From contig NZ_KL370760.1 of NCBI RefSeq assembly GCF_000701265.1, forward strand, positions 311,137 to 375,136: a stretch of DNA of 64,000 nt, in the 5' to 3' direction. A model generated the notes under the pieces. It was given only the letters and a program-made list of their open reading frames with translations. It did no database searches and was not told where the DNA came from. The translations under genes and the position numbers were made by a program. The DNA is from Legionella wadsworthii DSM 21896 = ATCC 33877 (lineage in GTDB: Bacteria > Pseudomonadota > Gammaproteobacteria > Legionellales > Legionellaceae). Positions within the stretch are counted from its first letter, which is position 1. Each line of letters begins with the position of its first letter. Positions 52,927-62,912 of this stretch are shown in pieces.

Positions 52927-54126
52927 ATGAAAATAAAATTTAAGGGAATAACGTTGAAGAAGTTGATTGTTCCCCTTGCATTGTTCATTTTGAGTTCACA
53001 GGCCAGTGCACTGCCTCAGGTTCCAGGAAAGGCCCATCCCCCCATACATTATAAGCCAAATACACTGAGCGCCTATCCTTCGGGATTAGCGCCACGTCAA
53101 GTTCGTGTTGCCTATGGTTTTACTCAAGTAAGAAATTTAGGTAAAGGTCAGGTTATCGCAATAGTGGATGCTTATGATCATCCAAGAATCCAAAATGACT
53201 TAGCGGTATTCACCTCACATTACGGAATATTACCTTGTAATTCTACTAATGGATGTTTTAGAAAAATATATGCCAATGGTGTCAGACCAAGAACCGATGC
53301 AGGATGGGCAGGAGAAATTGCATTAGACGTTGAATGGGCACATGCTGTAGCGCCTTCTGCAAAAATTCTTTTAGTGGAAGCTGCCGATGATAGCCTGAAT
53401 AGCTTGTTTCAGGCAATACAAGTCGCCATAAATAATGGGGCGACAGTGGTATCCATGAGTTGGGGCGCTAACGAATTTCCTCAGGAAACTTACTTTGATC
53501 ATGTATTTATTAGTAGCAAAGTCAGCTTCGTCGCGTCTTCGGGTGATAGTGGTACCGGGACGAGCTATCCTGCAGCATCACCTTATGTCCTCGCTGTAGG
53601 TGGGACTACTTTATTTACGGACTCTTATGGTAATTACCAGGGTGAGGAAACCTGGTCAGGAAGCGGTGGCGGGCTGAGTATTTATGAAGTCGAACCCACG
53701 CGTCAAAAAAACTTACCCATCCCTCTCGCAAATAATAGAAGGGGCGTCCCTGATGTCGCTTATAATGCCAATCCGGATACAGGCTTTTCAGTTTATAACT
53801 CCATACCAGGTCCCCAAGGCTCGGGTTGGTTCGTAGTAGGTGGTACAAGTGCAGGAGCGCCTCAATGGGCAGGAATTATTGCAATCGCGAATTCTTATTA
53901 CGGCAAAAACCATGGTCTTAGTATTTTGCGTAAATTGTATGGTGCAGCCAGTCCAAGTTCCGGAAAGTATATTTACAACTATCATGACATTACCTTCGGT
54001 ACCAATGGAGCTTGTGGCTACTATTGTACAGCCCGATCCGGATATGATTATGTCACAGGCCTAGGATCACCGAATCTTTTCTATTTGATTCCTGATTTGG
54101 TCCATTATGCCTTTAAGAACGAATAG
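52927..54126 (+). CDS. Secreted sedolisin-like serine-carboxyl peptidase (S53)
   Basis: A 399-aa protein with a Sec signal (about 1-28, ending ASA). Residues of the S53 catalytic set are in place: Glu130 and Asp134 in GEIALDVEWAHAVAP, the oxyanion Asp207 in SSGDSG, and Ser308 in GGTSAGAPQWAG. The C-terminal NYHDITFGTNG...GYDYVTGLGSP is the calcium-binding loop of the family. Unlike most sedolisins, there is no separate long N-terminal activation domain; only about 30 residues separate the signal from the catalytic core. AAGGAG lies 5 bases before the ATG. Likely exported by type II secretion, by inference. Confidence 0.9.
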   Translation: MKIKFKGITLKKLIVPLALFILSSQASALPQVPGKAHPPIHYKPNTLSAYPSGLAPRQVRVAYGFTQVRNLGKGQVIAIVDAYDHPRIQNDLAVFTSHYGILPCNSTNGCFRKIYANGVRPRTDAGWAGEIALDVEWAHAVAPSAKILLVEAADDSLNSLFQAIQVAINNGATVVSMSWGANEFPQETYFDHVFISSKVSFVASSGDSGTGTSYPAASPYVLAVGGTTLFTDSYGNYQGEETWSGSGGGLSIYEVEPTRQKNLPIPLANNRRGVPDVAYNANPDTGFSVYNSIPGPQGSGWFVVGGTSAGAPQWAGIIAIANSYYGKNHGLSILRKLYGAASPSSGKYIYNYHDITFGTNGACGYYCTARSGYDYVTGLGSPNLFYLIPDLVHYAFKNE

Positions 54127-54136
54127 TCCCTCTGAA

Positions 54137-54163
54137 CTCTTGGTTGACTACATCAATCAAGAG
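54137..54163 (+). terminator. Possible terminator hairpin
   Basis: CTCTTGGTTGA and TCAATCAAGAG form an 11-bp stem with one G-T pair around CTACA, 11 bases after the peptidase stop. The following T stretch is broken (ATCTTCCGATTTT), so it is a weaker candidate. Confidence 0.45.
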
Positions 54164-54380
54164 ATCTTCCGATTTTATTGTCAAAAATGCTGAATAAAGC
54201 AAGCTGATTGATGAGCTGTGTTGTGAATAGTTCAACTTTAAATGAGCAAACAGTAACATTCATATTTTTAATAAATAAGAATAACCTCTCAATCATTCAG
54301 AAATGAGTTGAGTAATCAAAAACCTTATGTATAATTCGCCAACTTTGTGAATTTAATTTTGACATATCCTTGGGGCGAAT

Positions 54381-55232
54381 ATGATTTTTATAATTATTGG
54401 AGGAGCATCTGCATCTGGAAAAACTGGATTATCCAAACATCTATTGGATAAGTTGGTACAATCTGGTGTGAGTGCGCAAATATTGAATATGGATGATTAT
54501 TATCATGAGCGTCCTGAACACGTGAGTATCAACTTTTTTCGCACGAATACCAATTTCGATACTCCCGACATGCTGCATCTTGACCTGTTACAGGAGCATA
54601 TTGGTTCTCTTTATCAAGGTATGTCCATAAAAAAACCAATTTTTAATTTCAAAACCAACCGACGAAACGGTGAAGAAGAGATTCATCCTTCTGATGTGAT
54701 TATCATGGAAGGAATATTTGCCCAGTATTTTTATAAAAAACATTGGTCATCGGATATGACTGCTGTCACAGTGAATATAGGTACTGATAGTTACTCCGAT
54801 ATTATAGAACGTCGTACCAAACGGGATATTTCTCAGCGCGGCCGGGAGCGTAACGAATGCTTACAACAAGAAAGAAAATATGTAGGACCAGGTTTCCTTA
54901 AATTTACCGCAAGTAGCTCTATGGGTGCGGATATTTATATTAATAATCAGCATCGAGAGGGTTTAGACGATCAAAACTTGGTTTTAGATGCGGCAGCTGA
55001 TGAAATAATTGCTGAGATAAGTAAAAAATTAAAAGAAAAAACAAATACGAATAATCCATCGCCTAATGCACAAGAGCTGATCGCGAAAAGCCATCTCATG
55101 GCGGGTACTTTATTTCAACCGAATAAATTTGAAGGTCGTTTTAATGGAGTTTTTGGCACCTATAAAGGAGATTTCGTTAAGGTATTTTCCGAGAAAGAAG
55201 CCGAAGAACTTACCTCTTCCCTGAAAGTATAA
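54381..55232 (+). CDS. Uridine kinase-like P-loop protein with C-terminal extension
   Basis: A 283-aa protein. The first 210 residues match the uridine kinase/phosphoribulokinase fold: P-loop GGASASGKT at 7-15, NMDDYYHE, DVIIMEGIFA, and the RRTKRDISQRGR lid-type segment. Phosphorylation of uridine or another small alcohol is likely. A tail of about 75 residues (NTNNPSPNAQELIAK...YKGDFVKVFSEKEAEEL) is not part of the usual enzyme and ends in an acidic Glu-rich stretch. It is a single gene between the peptidase and the agmatine operon. Confidence 0.75.
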   Translation: MIFIIIGGASASGKTGLSKHLLDKLVQSGVSAQILNMDDYYHERPEHVSINFFRTNTNFDTPDMLHLDLLQEHIGSLYQGMSIKKPIFNFKTNRRNGEEEIHPSDVIIMEGIFAQYFYKKHWSSDMTAVTVNIGTDSYSDIIERRTKRDISQRGRERNECLQQERKYVGPGFLKFTASSSMGADIYINNQHREGLDDQNLVLDAAADEIIAEISKKLKEKTNTNNPSPNAQELIAKSHLMAGTLFQPNKFEGRFNGVFGTYKGDFVKVFSEKEAEELTSSLKV

Positions 55233-55293
55233 ATAAAAAACTGCGTGCTGTCCTAACGATAGCGCGGAATACAAAACGTAAAATCTAAATAGG

Positions 55294-55332
55294 ATTCTCT
55301 CTTTCCAGTTTAAGTGATAAAGAGAGAATTTT
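55294..55332 (+). terminator. Rho-independent terminator
   Basis: ATTCTCTCTTT and AAAGAGAGAAT form a perfect 11-bp stem with a 14-base loop, followed by a four-T run. It lies 62 bases after the kinase-like gene. Confidence 0.65.
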
Positions 55333-55513
55333 ATGGAGAAATAAGATACTTAAGTTTGGTGTGCTGCATCCTTGCAGCGAAGTACATCCCATGTACTTGT
55401 CCCTTAATTTGACTTCCTGTCAGACAATTCCTTGTCCTCCTTTTAAGTAAGAGTATAGCTTTTTAAATGCCCTTGTCATTGGGCTTATTGAGTAATGACG
55501 TGTAAGAAATATC

Positions 55514-56545
55514 TTAAAGAATTAAAGATGTTGTCTTGGGTTCCTGTTGGGTTATACAATGAATACCACCGCCCCCTGCAAAAACATCCAGCGCATCAAT
55601 TTGGGTTATTTGATAACCTGGATATAAAGTCGTGAACAAGTCATATGCTGCTTTATCCTGTTCTGCATAACCAAAAGCGGGCATCACAATCCCCTGATTG
55701 GCCAAATAAAAATTAATATAGGATAAAGTGAGCCGCTCTCCATTTAGATAAGTAGCCGGTGGTTGTTCTACAGTGTAAATTTCAAGCTTTCTACCTTTTG
55801 CATCCGTGGCTGATTTGAGAATTTCCAGGTTCTCGTGTAAGAGAGAATAATTGGGATCTTCCTTATCATGGGTAATCAGGCATAAAACTTTCCCAGGAGC
55901 AATAAAACAGGCAATTTCATCGATATGGCCATCCGTTTCATCACCCAATAAACCTCGATTTAACCAAATAATTTTTTCTGCACCCAAATAATCATAAAGA
56001 TAATTTTCTATCTGTTCCTGGTTAAGCTGTGGGTTTCGATTCACATGAAGCAGGCATTCACGGGTAGTTAAAATGGTTCCTTCTCCATCTACATGAAAAG
56101 ATCCCCCTTCCATGACCAAAGGCGCTTTAAATGCCAAGGCGTTCGTTTTATTTATGATTGCAGCAGCAATTTGGTTGTCTAAACTAAAATCCTGATAATT
56201 ACCGCCCCAAGCATTATGGATCCAATCTACTCCAGCCAATTGCTGGTTTTGATTCAATAAAAAAGTAGGCCCCGTATCCCTAGTCCAAGAATCATTGATT
56301 GGTAGCGGAAATAGCGTAATTTCCGCGCCACATAAGCTTTTAGCTGTTTCTTCATCTTCCGGATTGACCAACATGGTTACGGGTTCATATTGAGCGATTG
56401 CTTGAGCAACTCGTGCATAGGCTGCCCGTGCTTTTTCAAGACCTATCTTCGACCAAGTTTCTAAATGACAGGGCCAAGCCATCCAGCATCGCTCATGGGG
56501 ATGCCATTCAGCGGGCATTAAAAATCCGCTTTGTTTCGGTGTCAT
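55514..56545 (-). CDS. aguA: Agmatine deiminase
   Basis: A 343-aa enzyme converting agmatine to N-carbamoylputrescine and ammonia. Start [16 protein letters not shown] and the active-site stretch with the catalytic Cys in [15 protein letters not shown] near residue 330 match the family, as do the [10 protein letters not shown] and [17 protein letters not shown] motifs. It is the last of three genes in the putrescine operon, starting one base after speA stops. Confidence 0.95.
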   Translation of the reverse strand: MTPKQSGFLMPAEWHPHERCWMAWPCHLETWSKIGLEKARAAYARVAQAIAQYEPVTMLVNPEDEETAKSLCGAEITLFPLPINDSWTRDTGPTFLLNQNQQLAGVDWIHNAWGGNYQDFSLDNQIAAAIINKTNALAFKAPLVMEGGSFHVDGEGTILTTRECLLHVNRNPQLNQEQIENYLYDYLGAEKIIWLNRGLLGDETDGHIDEIACFIAPGKVLCLITHDKEDPNYSLLHENLEILKSATDAKGRKLEIYTVEQPPATYLNGERLTLSYINFYLANQGIVMPAFGYAEQDKAAYDLFTTLYPGYQITQIDALDVFAGGGGIHCITQQEPKTTSLIL

Positions 56546-56546
56546 G

Positions 56547-58448
56547 TTATTTTCTCCGAATGTTTTCGTCTAAATAAGTGAGCTGGGAAAAAATGCTTCT
56601 TAATTCATTTAAGTATAAAAGCATCGTCTCTTTAGGGAGTTCTGCATGAATAAGTTGCTTCTCATAAGATTGAACCAATTTTTTTGTATCGAAATGGGCG
56701 AGGTTCAAAACATTGGTCACCGTATCGCCACTGACTAAATCATTCAATTCAAATTGTCCATCATCAAAAAGCTTAACATCCAAAGAATTGGTATCACCAA
56801 ATAAATTATGCAAATTACCAAGAATTTCTTGATAGGCACCAACAAGGAAAAAACCCAATGAGTAGGGATTATTGCTATCATATGGAGGAAGCATGAGCGT
56901 TGAATTGACGCAAGAACTACCAAGATATTCTTTAATGGTGCCATCCGAATCACAAGTTAGATCTTGTAATACACTATGCATTTTAGGAGTGTTTGTAAGC
57001 TGGGAAATGGGTGCAATAGGAAAAATTTGACCTATCGCCCAGGCATCTGGAATTGATTGGAAGAAGGAAATATTACAAAAGACCTTGACCGCCAGGTCTT
57101 CATTTATTTTTGTTAATAATTCTTGTTCGGATGGATTTTCCGTATTCAGTCTGTTTTTTAATTCCAAGCAAATGTTGGTATAAAACGCCTCTACTTTTGC
57201 TTTTTCTTGTAAACTAATGACCCCATGTTTGAATAATGAATGGGCTTCATTCAAGGAATGTTCTGCATAGTTATATATTTCTATAGGGGAACTTGCCGTA
57301 ATGGAATGATATGTATCATAAATATCCCGAATCACATGTGAGTCTTCGTCAGTTATTTCGGGAAGAGAAGGGGATTTATTGATGATTTCTATATCACTGA
57401 TATCTGCAATAAGAACCGCATGGTGTGCTGTCAATGCTCTGCCGGATTCAGAAATAATATTAGGCTCAGGAACATTGGCTTCCTGACAAAGATATTGGAT
57501 GGCTAGAAGAATGTGGGTGGCATATTCATGCAGACTGTAATTCATCGAGCATCCATGGTTTGAATGGGTACCCTCATAATCCACACTTAACCCCCCACCC
57601 ACATCAATTGTATTGATTGGTGCATTTAATTGGCGCAACTCAACATAATAACGGGATACTTCCTGCATACAATGACGAATATCATGGATATTGGCGATTT
57701 GCGAACCTAAATGACAATGCATGAGTTGTAAACAATCCAGCATATTATGTGCTTTTAATTGATTGATTAATTCCAGAACTTGTTTTGCATTAAGACCAAA
57801 TTTAGACCTAACTCCGCCGGTATGTTCCCATTTTCCAGCACTTTTTGTAATTAAGCGAATTCTCACGCCAAGGGTTGGTTTAATTTTCAAATGGGCAGAT
57901 TCTTTTAAAATGATATCGAGCTCGGATATCTTCTCAATAACAATGAATACTCTATGGCCCATTTGTTGCGCAATAAGTGCGGTCCGGATATAACAACTGT
58001 CCTTATAACCATTACATACGATGGTACTGTTGGGATGATTGCTTAACATTCCTATAACGGCCATGAGCTCAGGCTTTGAACCTGCTTCTAGTCCTATGGA
58101 ATAGCTGGGTGCTTTTAATAGTTCCCTTACGACACTTTGTTCCTGGTTTACTTTAATGGGATAAACCAGTTTGTAAGTTCCAGTGTATCCATTTTCTTCT
58201 ATGGCCTTAGCGAAAGCTTCATTAATCTGGTGAACGCGATCATGTAAAATATCAGAACAGCGGATGAGTAGCGGCAAATGAAGCCCTGTCCTGCTTGCGG
58301 CGTTTACGATTGCCTGTAGCTCAACTCCGGGTTTTCCCGGGGCTTTGCTCATTTCAATGTTCCCTTTGGAATTAATACTGAAGTATCCCTCTCCCCAGTT
58401 GTTGATGTTGTATAGATTTTCTTCAGATGGTGTATTGGTGTTCATCAT
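56547..58448 (-). CDS. speA: Biosynthetic arginine decarboxylase
   Basis: A 633-aa PLP enzyme of fold type III that decarboxylates arginine to agmatine. The PLP lysine is in YPIKVNQE, and the family-specific [17 protein letters not shown] and GRALTAHHA motifs are visible. The gene lies between aguB and aguA, which supply the following steps. The start MMNTNTPS has only a weak ribosome site. Confidence 0.95.
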   Translation of the reverse strand: MMNTNTPSEENLYNINNWGEGYFSINSKGNIEMSKAPGKPGVELQAIVNAASRTGLHLPLLIRCSDILHDRVHQINEAFAKAIEENGYTGTYKLVYPIKVNQEQSVVRELLKAPSYSIGLEAGSKPELMAVIGMLSNHPNSTIVCNGYKDSCYIRTALIAQQMGHRVFIVIEKISELDIILKESAHLKIKPTLGVRIRLITKSAGKWEHTGGVRSKFGLNAKQVLELINQLKAHNMLDCLQLMHCHLGSQIANIHDIRHCMQEVSRYYVELRQLNAPINTIDVGGGLSVDYEGTHSNHGCSMNYSLHEYATHILLAIQYLCQEANVPEPNIISESGRALTAHHAVLIADISDIEIINKSPSLPEITDEDSHVIRDIYDTYHSITASSPIEIYNYAEHSLNEAHSLFKHGVISLQEKAKVEAFYTNICLELKNRLNTENPSEQELLTKINEDLAVKVFCNISFFQSIPDAWAIGQIFPIAPISQLTNTPKMHSVLQDLTCDSDGTIKEYLGSSCVNSTLMLPPYDSNNPYSLGFFLVGAYQEILGNLHNLFGDTNSLDVKLFDDGQFELNDLVSGDTVTNVLNLAHFDTKKLVQSYEKQLIHAELPKETMLLYLNELRSIFSQLTYLDENIRRK

Positions 58449-58466
58449 GTTGGCATTCCAAAGGGA

Positions 58467-59312
58467 TTAACGGGATTTTACTAATTCTTGATATGTTGAA
58501 GGTTCTCGCTGTTGTGCAAAGGGAAATAATCTTCCCCATAAAGCCCTGATATTGAAATCGAGTTCTGCTACTAAAACTGCAGGCTTATCGCGAGATGCTT
58601 GGGTCAAAATTTCACCCATTGGGGTACTAATAAAGCTGCTACCATAAAATTCCAATCCGTCCTCACATCCAATGCGGTTGGCGGCAATGATAAATGTATT
58701 GCTCATGATTCCTTGAGCTATCATAACTTTTTGCCAGAGCGGTTGTGTGTCTACTTCAGGCGCGGTAGGTTCGCCCCCAATGGCAGTTGGGTAAACTAAA
58801 ATCTCAGTACCTTTTAAACCATAAATACGAGATAACTCCGAGAACCATTGATCATAACAAGTAGGTAATCCCCATTTATGCCCCGCAATTTGATGAACAG
58901 GATAGTTGGAATCTCCTGGTTTAAAATAAAAGTTTTCGTGGTATTTTTCCCCGCTTGGAATATGTTGCTTACGGGTTATACCAATAAGTTCTCCGTTATT
59001 ACTGTAGGCCACCGCAGTATTATAACCTGCTTTTTCAAACAGGGATGCAGTAATGCAGATATTGTAAGTTTTTGCCATTTTACTGATAAATTGGGCAGTA
59101 GGGCCTGTATGGATATCTTCCATAAAAGGTTTGGGATCTACATCTGAACGCGTACAAAAATAAGGGCTTAGCGTTAACTCTTGCATGCATACAACCGCAG
59201 CTCCTTGTTGCGCAGCATCATGAATTCCCGAAGCCAGCTTGTCTTGATGTTCTTTAGGATTTTCATGCCATTTTTCTTGTACCAATGCGACAGTCAATTT
59301 ATCTTGTGTCAT
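58467..59312 (-). CDS. aguB: N-carbamoylputrescine amidase
   Basis: A 281-aa member of the nitrilase superfamily. The Glu-Lys-Cys triad can be located in MQELTLSPYF, RKQHIPSGEKYHENFYF and CYDQWFSELSR. That spacing and the PSGEKYHENFYF region are typical of AguB, which releases putrescine, CO2 and ammonia. AGAGAGG lies 7 bases before the ATG. First gene of the operon. Confidence 0.93.
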   Translation of the reverse strand: MTQDKLTVALVQEKWHENPKEHQDKLASGIHDAAQQGAAVVCMQELTLSPYFCTRSDVDPKPFMEDIHTGPTAQFISKMAKTYNICITASLFEKAGYNTAVAYSNNGELIGITRKQHIPSGEKYHENFYFKPGDSNYPVHQIAGHKWGLPTCYDQWFSELSRIYGLKGTEILVYPTAIGGEPTAPEVDTQPLWQKVMIAQGIMSNTFIIAANRIGCEDGLEFYGSSFISTPMGEILTQASRDKPAVLVAELDFNIRALWGRLFPFAQQREPSTYQELVKSR

Positions 59313-59340
59313 TAACTTACCTCTCTAACATTTTAAAGAT

Positions 59341-59366
59341 AAAAAAACGCCCTTACATGGTAAGGG
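59341..59366 (-). terminator. Rho-independent terminator of the RavA-like gene
   Basis: Read on the minus strand, GCCCTTAC and GTAAGGGC form an 8-bp stem around CAT, followed by G and a T run. It ends the RavA-like gene before aguB begins. Confidence 0.85.
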
Positions 59367-59376
59367 CAAATGTATT

Positions 59377-60381
59377 TTATAGCTTTATGCCATTGGGCGA
59401 ACTATAGATTAGAATACCATCAATTTCATCCACTTCTTCTCTATCGTGTAAAGAAAAATTTTCTTCATCACTAAAGGACTCATTCCCCTCTTCCTCTATA
59501 GTGGGTAAAGGATTGTGAAATGAAGGGGTTGTCGTCCTGTTATTAAAATAATTATTAGGGTTTTTTGCTTGAGATCTCATTTTCTTTTGTTCCAAACTTT
59601 CTTTTACAGAAAGGGAATCGGCAACGAGTTTGAAAGGATTGGTTTCATCAAATGCTTCAGTGTGCAACAACGCCAATTGACGTTTGATTGAAGCACGTGC
59701 ATTTTCTGATTGGAGTGCGCCCAATTTCGTACCGATTTCCTCTTCTTTACCTTCTAGTAAGATTCGGAACAGATTAATAAATGCTTTACAGGCCTCCTCA
59801 TTGTAATCGCGGCTCATAAAAAATTTTTCAGGATTATCGCTCAATAATAATCGTTCAATATCTCGGCGAAGTACCAAGGCCAATTGTAATTTTTCAGACA
59901 GGGTTTTTTGGGAGAATGTATGACGAACATTATAGGCCAATTTGCTTTGATCTTGTGTTGGGACACATAAGGCCAAACGTTCTGCAATGGCTTGCTCATT
60001 ACCTTCCAATAATTGGTTGGATAAGTCTTCAAAACGGTGAAAAAGGGAAGGATTAAATTCATTTCCTAAAAATAGGCCGTGAGGATTGGGGTTGTTCGGA
60101 TCAAGCAAAGAGGTGATGCCTTGTCTGACTTGATAAGCTTTATCAAGTACTGAGTGGAATGTATCTTTATCTTGATTAAGGCTTTCTATTGCTTTGATAT
60201 GAAGCCCATATTTTTTGAATTTGGATTCAGGGCAACCTGCGATTATCTTTGTAGCGATACTGAGTTGTTCTTTATAGGCTAATTTATTCAGCAGGGACGC
60301 ATTGCTTGCCAATGAATCGCCATCACTTAGCCGTTCGTAGGGATTTTCCAGTGCAAATAATTCAAGATGAGTAAATGCCAT
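59377..60381 (-). CDS. RavA-like protein, probable Dot/Icm effector
   Basis: A 334-aa soluble, helical protein. Two related blocks (about 30-138 and 144-223) share KLAY...L(S/E)xxLxLA, then a LLxxNNPxxxF segment and a NLLLEGKExxI-x-L motif, so it arose by internal duplication. The C-terminus has a Glu-rich stretch (residues 295-320), the E-block type signal seen in many Dot/Icm substrates. RavA (Lpg0008) lies between the same agmatine-type genes and hfq in L. pneumophila, as I recall, which is the basis for the name. AAGGAGG lies directly before the ATG. Identity to RavA was not measured. Confidence 0.65.
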   Translation of the reverse strand: MAFTHLELFALENPYERLSDGDSLASNASLLNKLAYKEQLSIATKIIAGCPESKFKKYGLHIKAIESLNQDKDTFHSVLDKAYQVRQGITSLLDPNNPNPHGLFLGNEFNPSLFHRFEDLSNQLLEGNEQAIAERLALCVPTQDQSKLAYNVRHTFSQKTLSEKLQLALVLRRDIERLLLSDNPEKFFMSRDYNEEACKAFINLFRILLEGKEEEIGTKLGALQSENARASIKRQLALLHTEAFDETNPFKLVADSLSVKESLEQKKMRSQAKNPNNYFNNRTTTPSFHNPLPTIEEEGNESFSDEENFSLHDREEVDEIDGILIYSSPNGIKL

Positions 60382-60780
60382 TTAATCCTCCTTAAATAAA
60401 GATGAGTACATGTAATGAACAATTCAAAGGAAATCCCATTAAATAATGTAATCTCCTTTGCTCTTTTCCGGTACTGATACCACCGAAATCCTTTATATTG
60501 GTCTTATTTTTTTCCTTTGACTTAACGGGTCAAATGTACTTTCTTTGAGCTCGGTATCCTTGATACTGGATGTATGCAGTGCTTCGATACTCAAGACGTA
60601 TTGACTTTGCTGGTTTAATAGAATCAGACCTGAGACATTTAAGTTAAATTTGCAACCTATATTAACGGATTAAAATCGAACTGTCATGAAATTAATCTAA
60701 AGTTTTCTGAAAAAATGTCGAATAAGTGATCAGATGCATGTTTTGCCTTTAAAAAATACAATAACAACAAGGAGTGGGCA
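60382..60780. other. Intergenic region between RavA-like gene and hfq
   Basis: This 399-base divergent region holds the start signals for both genes. A CCTATATTAA at 60656-60665 resembles an RpoS-type -10 for hfq. In L. pneumophila an antisense RNA to the hfq leader has been reported; I could not define its promoter here. No open frame of note. Confidence 0.4.
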
Positions 60781-61038
60781 ATGTCTAAAAATCATTTATT
60801 ACAAGACCCTTTTTTAAATGAATTGCGCAAGGAAAAGGTGCCTGTATCCATTTTTTTAGTGAATGGAATTAAATTACACGGTATTGTAGATTCGTTTGAT
60901 CAATATGTCGTGATGCTAAAAAATTCGATAACCCAAATGGTTTATAAACATGCCATTTCAACGGTGGTTCCTTCTAGAGCAATAAAAATGCCTGCGGAAG
61001 ATGAATCTGGTGAAAGCGAAGGAACTGTGGCAGACTAA
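60781..61038 (+). CDS. hfq: RNA chaperone Hfq
   Basis: An 85-aa Sm-like protein. Gln8 and the YKHAIST motif (Sm2) form the RNA-binding pocket of the hexamer ring, and the C-terminal tail is short and acidic. It mediates small RNA-mRNA pairing and regulates growth-phase traits in the genus. AAGGAG lies 6 bases before the ATG. miaA, its usual neighbour in many relatives, is not upstream here; hflX follows. Confidence 0.98.
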   Translation: MSKNHLLQDPFLNELRKEKVPVSIFLVNGIKLHGIVDSFDQYVVMLKNSITQMVYKHAISTVVPSRAIKMPAEDESGESEGTVAD

Positions 61039-61059
61039 TACCTTATTAAAAGAGCATAG

Positions 61060-61082
61060 TAGGTTGGGCTTAGCCCAACCTA
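61060..61082. repeat. Perfect hairpin after hfq
   Basis: TAGGTTGGGC and GCCCAACCTA form a 10-bp stem around TTA. It has no T run, so it may be an mRNA 3'-end hairpin or an interspersed palindromic repeat rather than a terminator. Confidence 0.6.
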
Positions 61083-61186
61083 GAAAAACCTGGTTTATAA
61101 TTCATTCCCTGGCATGAGCCAAAGCTCTGTTTTAGGTAGATTGAAGGGGGCTATGCCGCGGTTTAGTTTTTTTGGAGAATCGGTTA

Positions 61187-62434
61187 GTGTTTGAACGTCC
61201 TAAAGGCGGTGAACGAGCAATATTGGTGCAACTCGCACTACCAGGAATAGACGCAGATAAAGCATTAGAGGAATTTGAAGAACTAGCCTTGTCAGCGAAA
61301 GCGGAAATCTTAGATTGTGTTTTAGGTACACGCGCAACGCCCGATGCCAAATATTATATTGGCAAGGGCAAGGCTGAAGAGATAGCCGAATTGGTCAAGG
61401 TATTTGATGCTGAATTGGTTTTGGTGAATCATGAATTATCCCCCTCTCAAGAACGAAATCTAGAGCGGTTATTTGAATGTCGCGTTGTCGACAGAAGCGG
61501 CTTGATTCTCGATATTTTTGCACAAAGGGCACGTACTTTTGAGGGAAAATTGCAAGTAGAGTTGGCGCAACTTGAGCACTTATCCACACGATTAATACGT
61601 GGATGGACTCATTTGGAACGTCAAAAAGGTGGTATCGGCTTGCGCGGCCCTGGTGAAACCCAGTTAGAAACAGACCGCCGTTTATTACGAGAACGAATCA
61701 AATACATTAACAAGCGTTTGGAAAAAGTTCGAAGTAGCCGAGACCAAAACCGCCAGGCCCGACGAAAGGCTTCTTTACTTACAGTGTCACTAGTAGGTTA
61801 TACGAATGCGGGTAAATCCACCTTATTTAATGCGCTAACTGGAGAAAGTATCTATGTAGCCAATCAATTGTTCGCTACTTTAGATCCCACCATGCGCCAG
61901 CTTAATTTACCAGGCTCTTCCTCTGTCATTTTAACTGATACGGTAGGGTTCATCAGGGACTTACCCCATCAACTGGTTGAGGCATTTCGCGCAACATTAG
62001 AGGAGACACAACAAGCGGATTTATTATTGCATGTGATTGATGTTTCTGACCCTCATTGGCGAGACAATGTTTTTTCAGTACAACAGGTTTTAGATGAAAT
62101 AGGCGTTCATGATGTTCCTATGATTTTAGTATTTAATAAAATTGATTTGAAAGACGATTGGCAACCTAAAGTGGATTATCAGGAGGAAAATTGTAAAGTT
62201 TGGATTTCTGCGGCCGCCAATCTGGGCCTTGATTTGCTCAAAGAAGCAATTAGCACCCAATTGCATGGTGCAGTACTCATTGAAAATATCGTACTTAAGT
62301 CCAATCAGGCCAAATTGCGTGCACAATTATACGAACTGGGTTCCGTATTAAGCGAGTCGAACAATGAAGAGGGAGATTGGTTACTCAAGATTCGCATTAC
62401 CCAAGCACAGAAACAGCGTTTATTTCCCCAATGA
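61187..62434 (+). CDS. hflX: Ribosome-associated GTPase HflX
   Basis: A 415-aa GTPase that splits stalled or hibernating 70S ribosomes. I set the start at GTG 61187 (MFERPKGGERAILVQL), which lines up with the N-terminus of E. coli HflX and has GGAG 9 bases upstream. The HflX domain contains YYIGKGKAEEI, SPSQERNLER and GGIGLRGPGETQLETD; the G domain has GYTNAGKST near residue 200 and DTVGFIRDLP. It is downstream of hfq, as in many gammaproteobacteria. Confidence 0.95.
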   Translation: MFERPKGGERAILVQLALPGIDADKALEEFEELALSAKAEILDCVLGTRATPDAKYYIGKGKAEEIAELVKVFDAELVLVNHELSPSQERNLERLFECRVVDRSGLILDIFAQRARTFEGKLQVELAQLEHLSTRLIRGWTHLERQKGGIGLRGPGETQLETDRRLLRERIKYINKRLEKVRSSRDQNRQARRKASLLTVSLVGYTNAGKSTLFNALTGESIYVANQLFATLDPTMRQLNLPGSSSVILTDTVGFIRDLPHQLVEAFRATLEETQQADLLLHVIDVSDPHWRDNVFSVQQVLDEIGVHDVPMILVFNKIDLKDDWQPKVDYQEENCKVWISAAANLGLDLLKEAISTQLHGAVLIENIVLKSNQAKLRAQLYELGSVLSESNNEEGDWLLKIRITQAQKQRLFPQ

Positions 62435-62448
62435 ACGCTGTTGGTTTT
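62412..62448 (+). terminator. Possible terminator overlapping the hflX stop
   Basis: AACAGCGTT and AACGCTGTT form a perfect 9-bp stem with a 13-base loop, then GGTTTTAT. The first arm is inside the hflX end. The next gene is convergent and stops 9 bases further on. Confidence 0.55.
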
Positions 62449-62450
62449 AT

Positions 62451-62912
62451 CTAGGCTTTACCTAATTCTATTTCCAAGCTTTTCAGATCTTGGCCTCCGT
62501 AGAGTGTATTGACCAGTTCACCTTTGGGATTAATCACAAAGGTAACAGGTACTCCGATAATATCCCCCAGACCGAGCGCGAATGCAGGATCAGTGGCGAG
62601 GGATGGATACAGAATATTAAATCTTTGAATTAATTTTTTTTGTTGATTTACGGATAAGCCATCGTAATTTACGCCAAATAAAACAACAGAGTCTTTTTCA
62701 TGTTTTTGGTAAAAACGATTGAGCTCAGGAATTTCATCAATACATGTTTTGCACCATCCAGCCCAATAATTAATAAGAACCCATTTTCCTTTTAGAGACG
62801 CAAAAGAGATGGTGTTCCCCTGGGTGTCTTTAAGCAGTACATCAGCCTGACTTAGTGAAGTTGTCAGCATTAAAATCAATGCAGTAAATAAAATTTTTAT
62901 TTTCGAGTTCAT
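62451..62912 (-). CDS. Periplasmic thioredoxin-like protein (TlpA/ResA type)
   Basis: A 153-aa protein with a Sec signal of 23 residues ending LSQA, then a thioredoxin fold. The redox pair is in WAGWCKTCIDEIPEL, and the cis-Pro loop is GVPVTFVI. TlpA/ResA-type proteins reduce periplasmic disulphides, for example in cytochrome c maturation. I set the start at 62912, directly before the signal; the longer frame to 63056 lacks a sensible N-terminus. The partner is unknown. Confidence 0.88.
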   Translation of the reverse strand: MNSKIKILFTALILMLTTSLSQADVLLKDTQGNTISFASLKGKWVLINYWAGWCKTCIDEIPELNRFYQKHEKDSVVLFGVNYDGLSVNQQKKLIQRFNILYPSLATDPAFALGLGDIIGVPVTFVINPKGELVNTLYGGQDLKSLEIELGKA

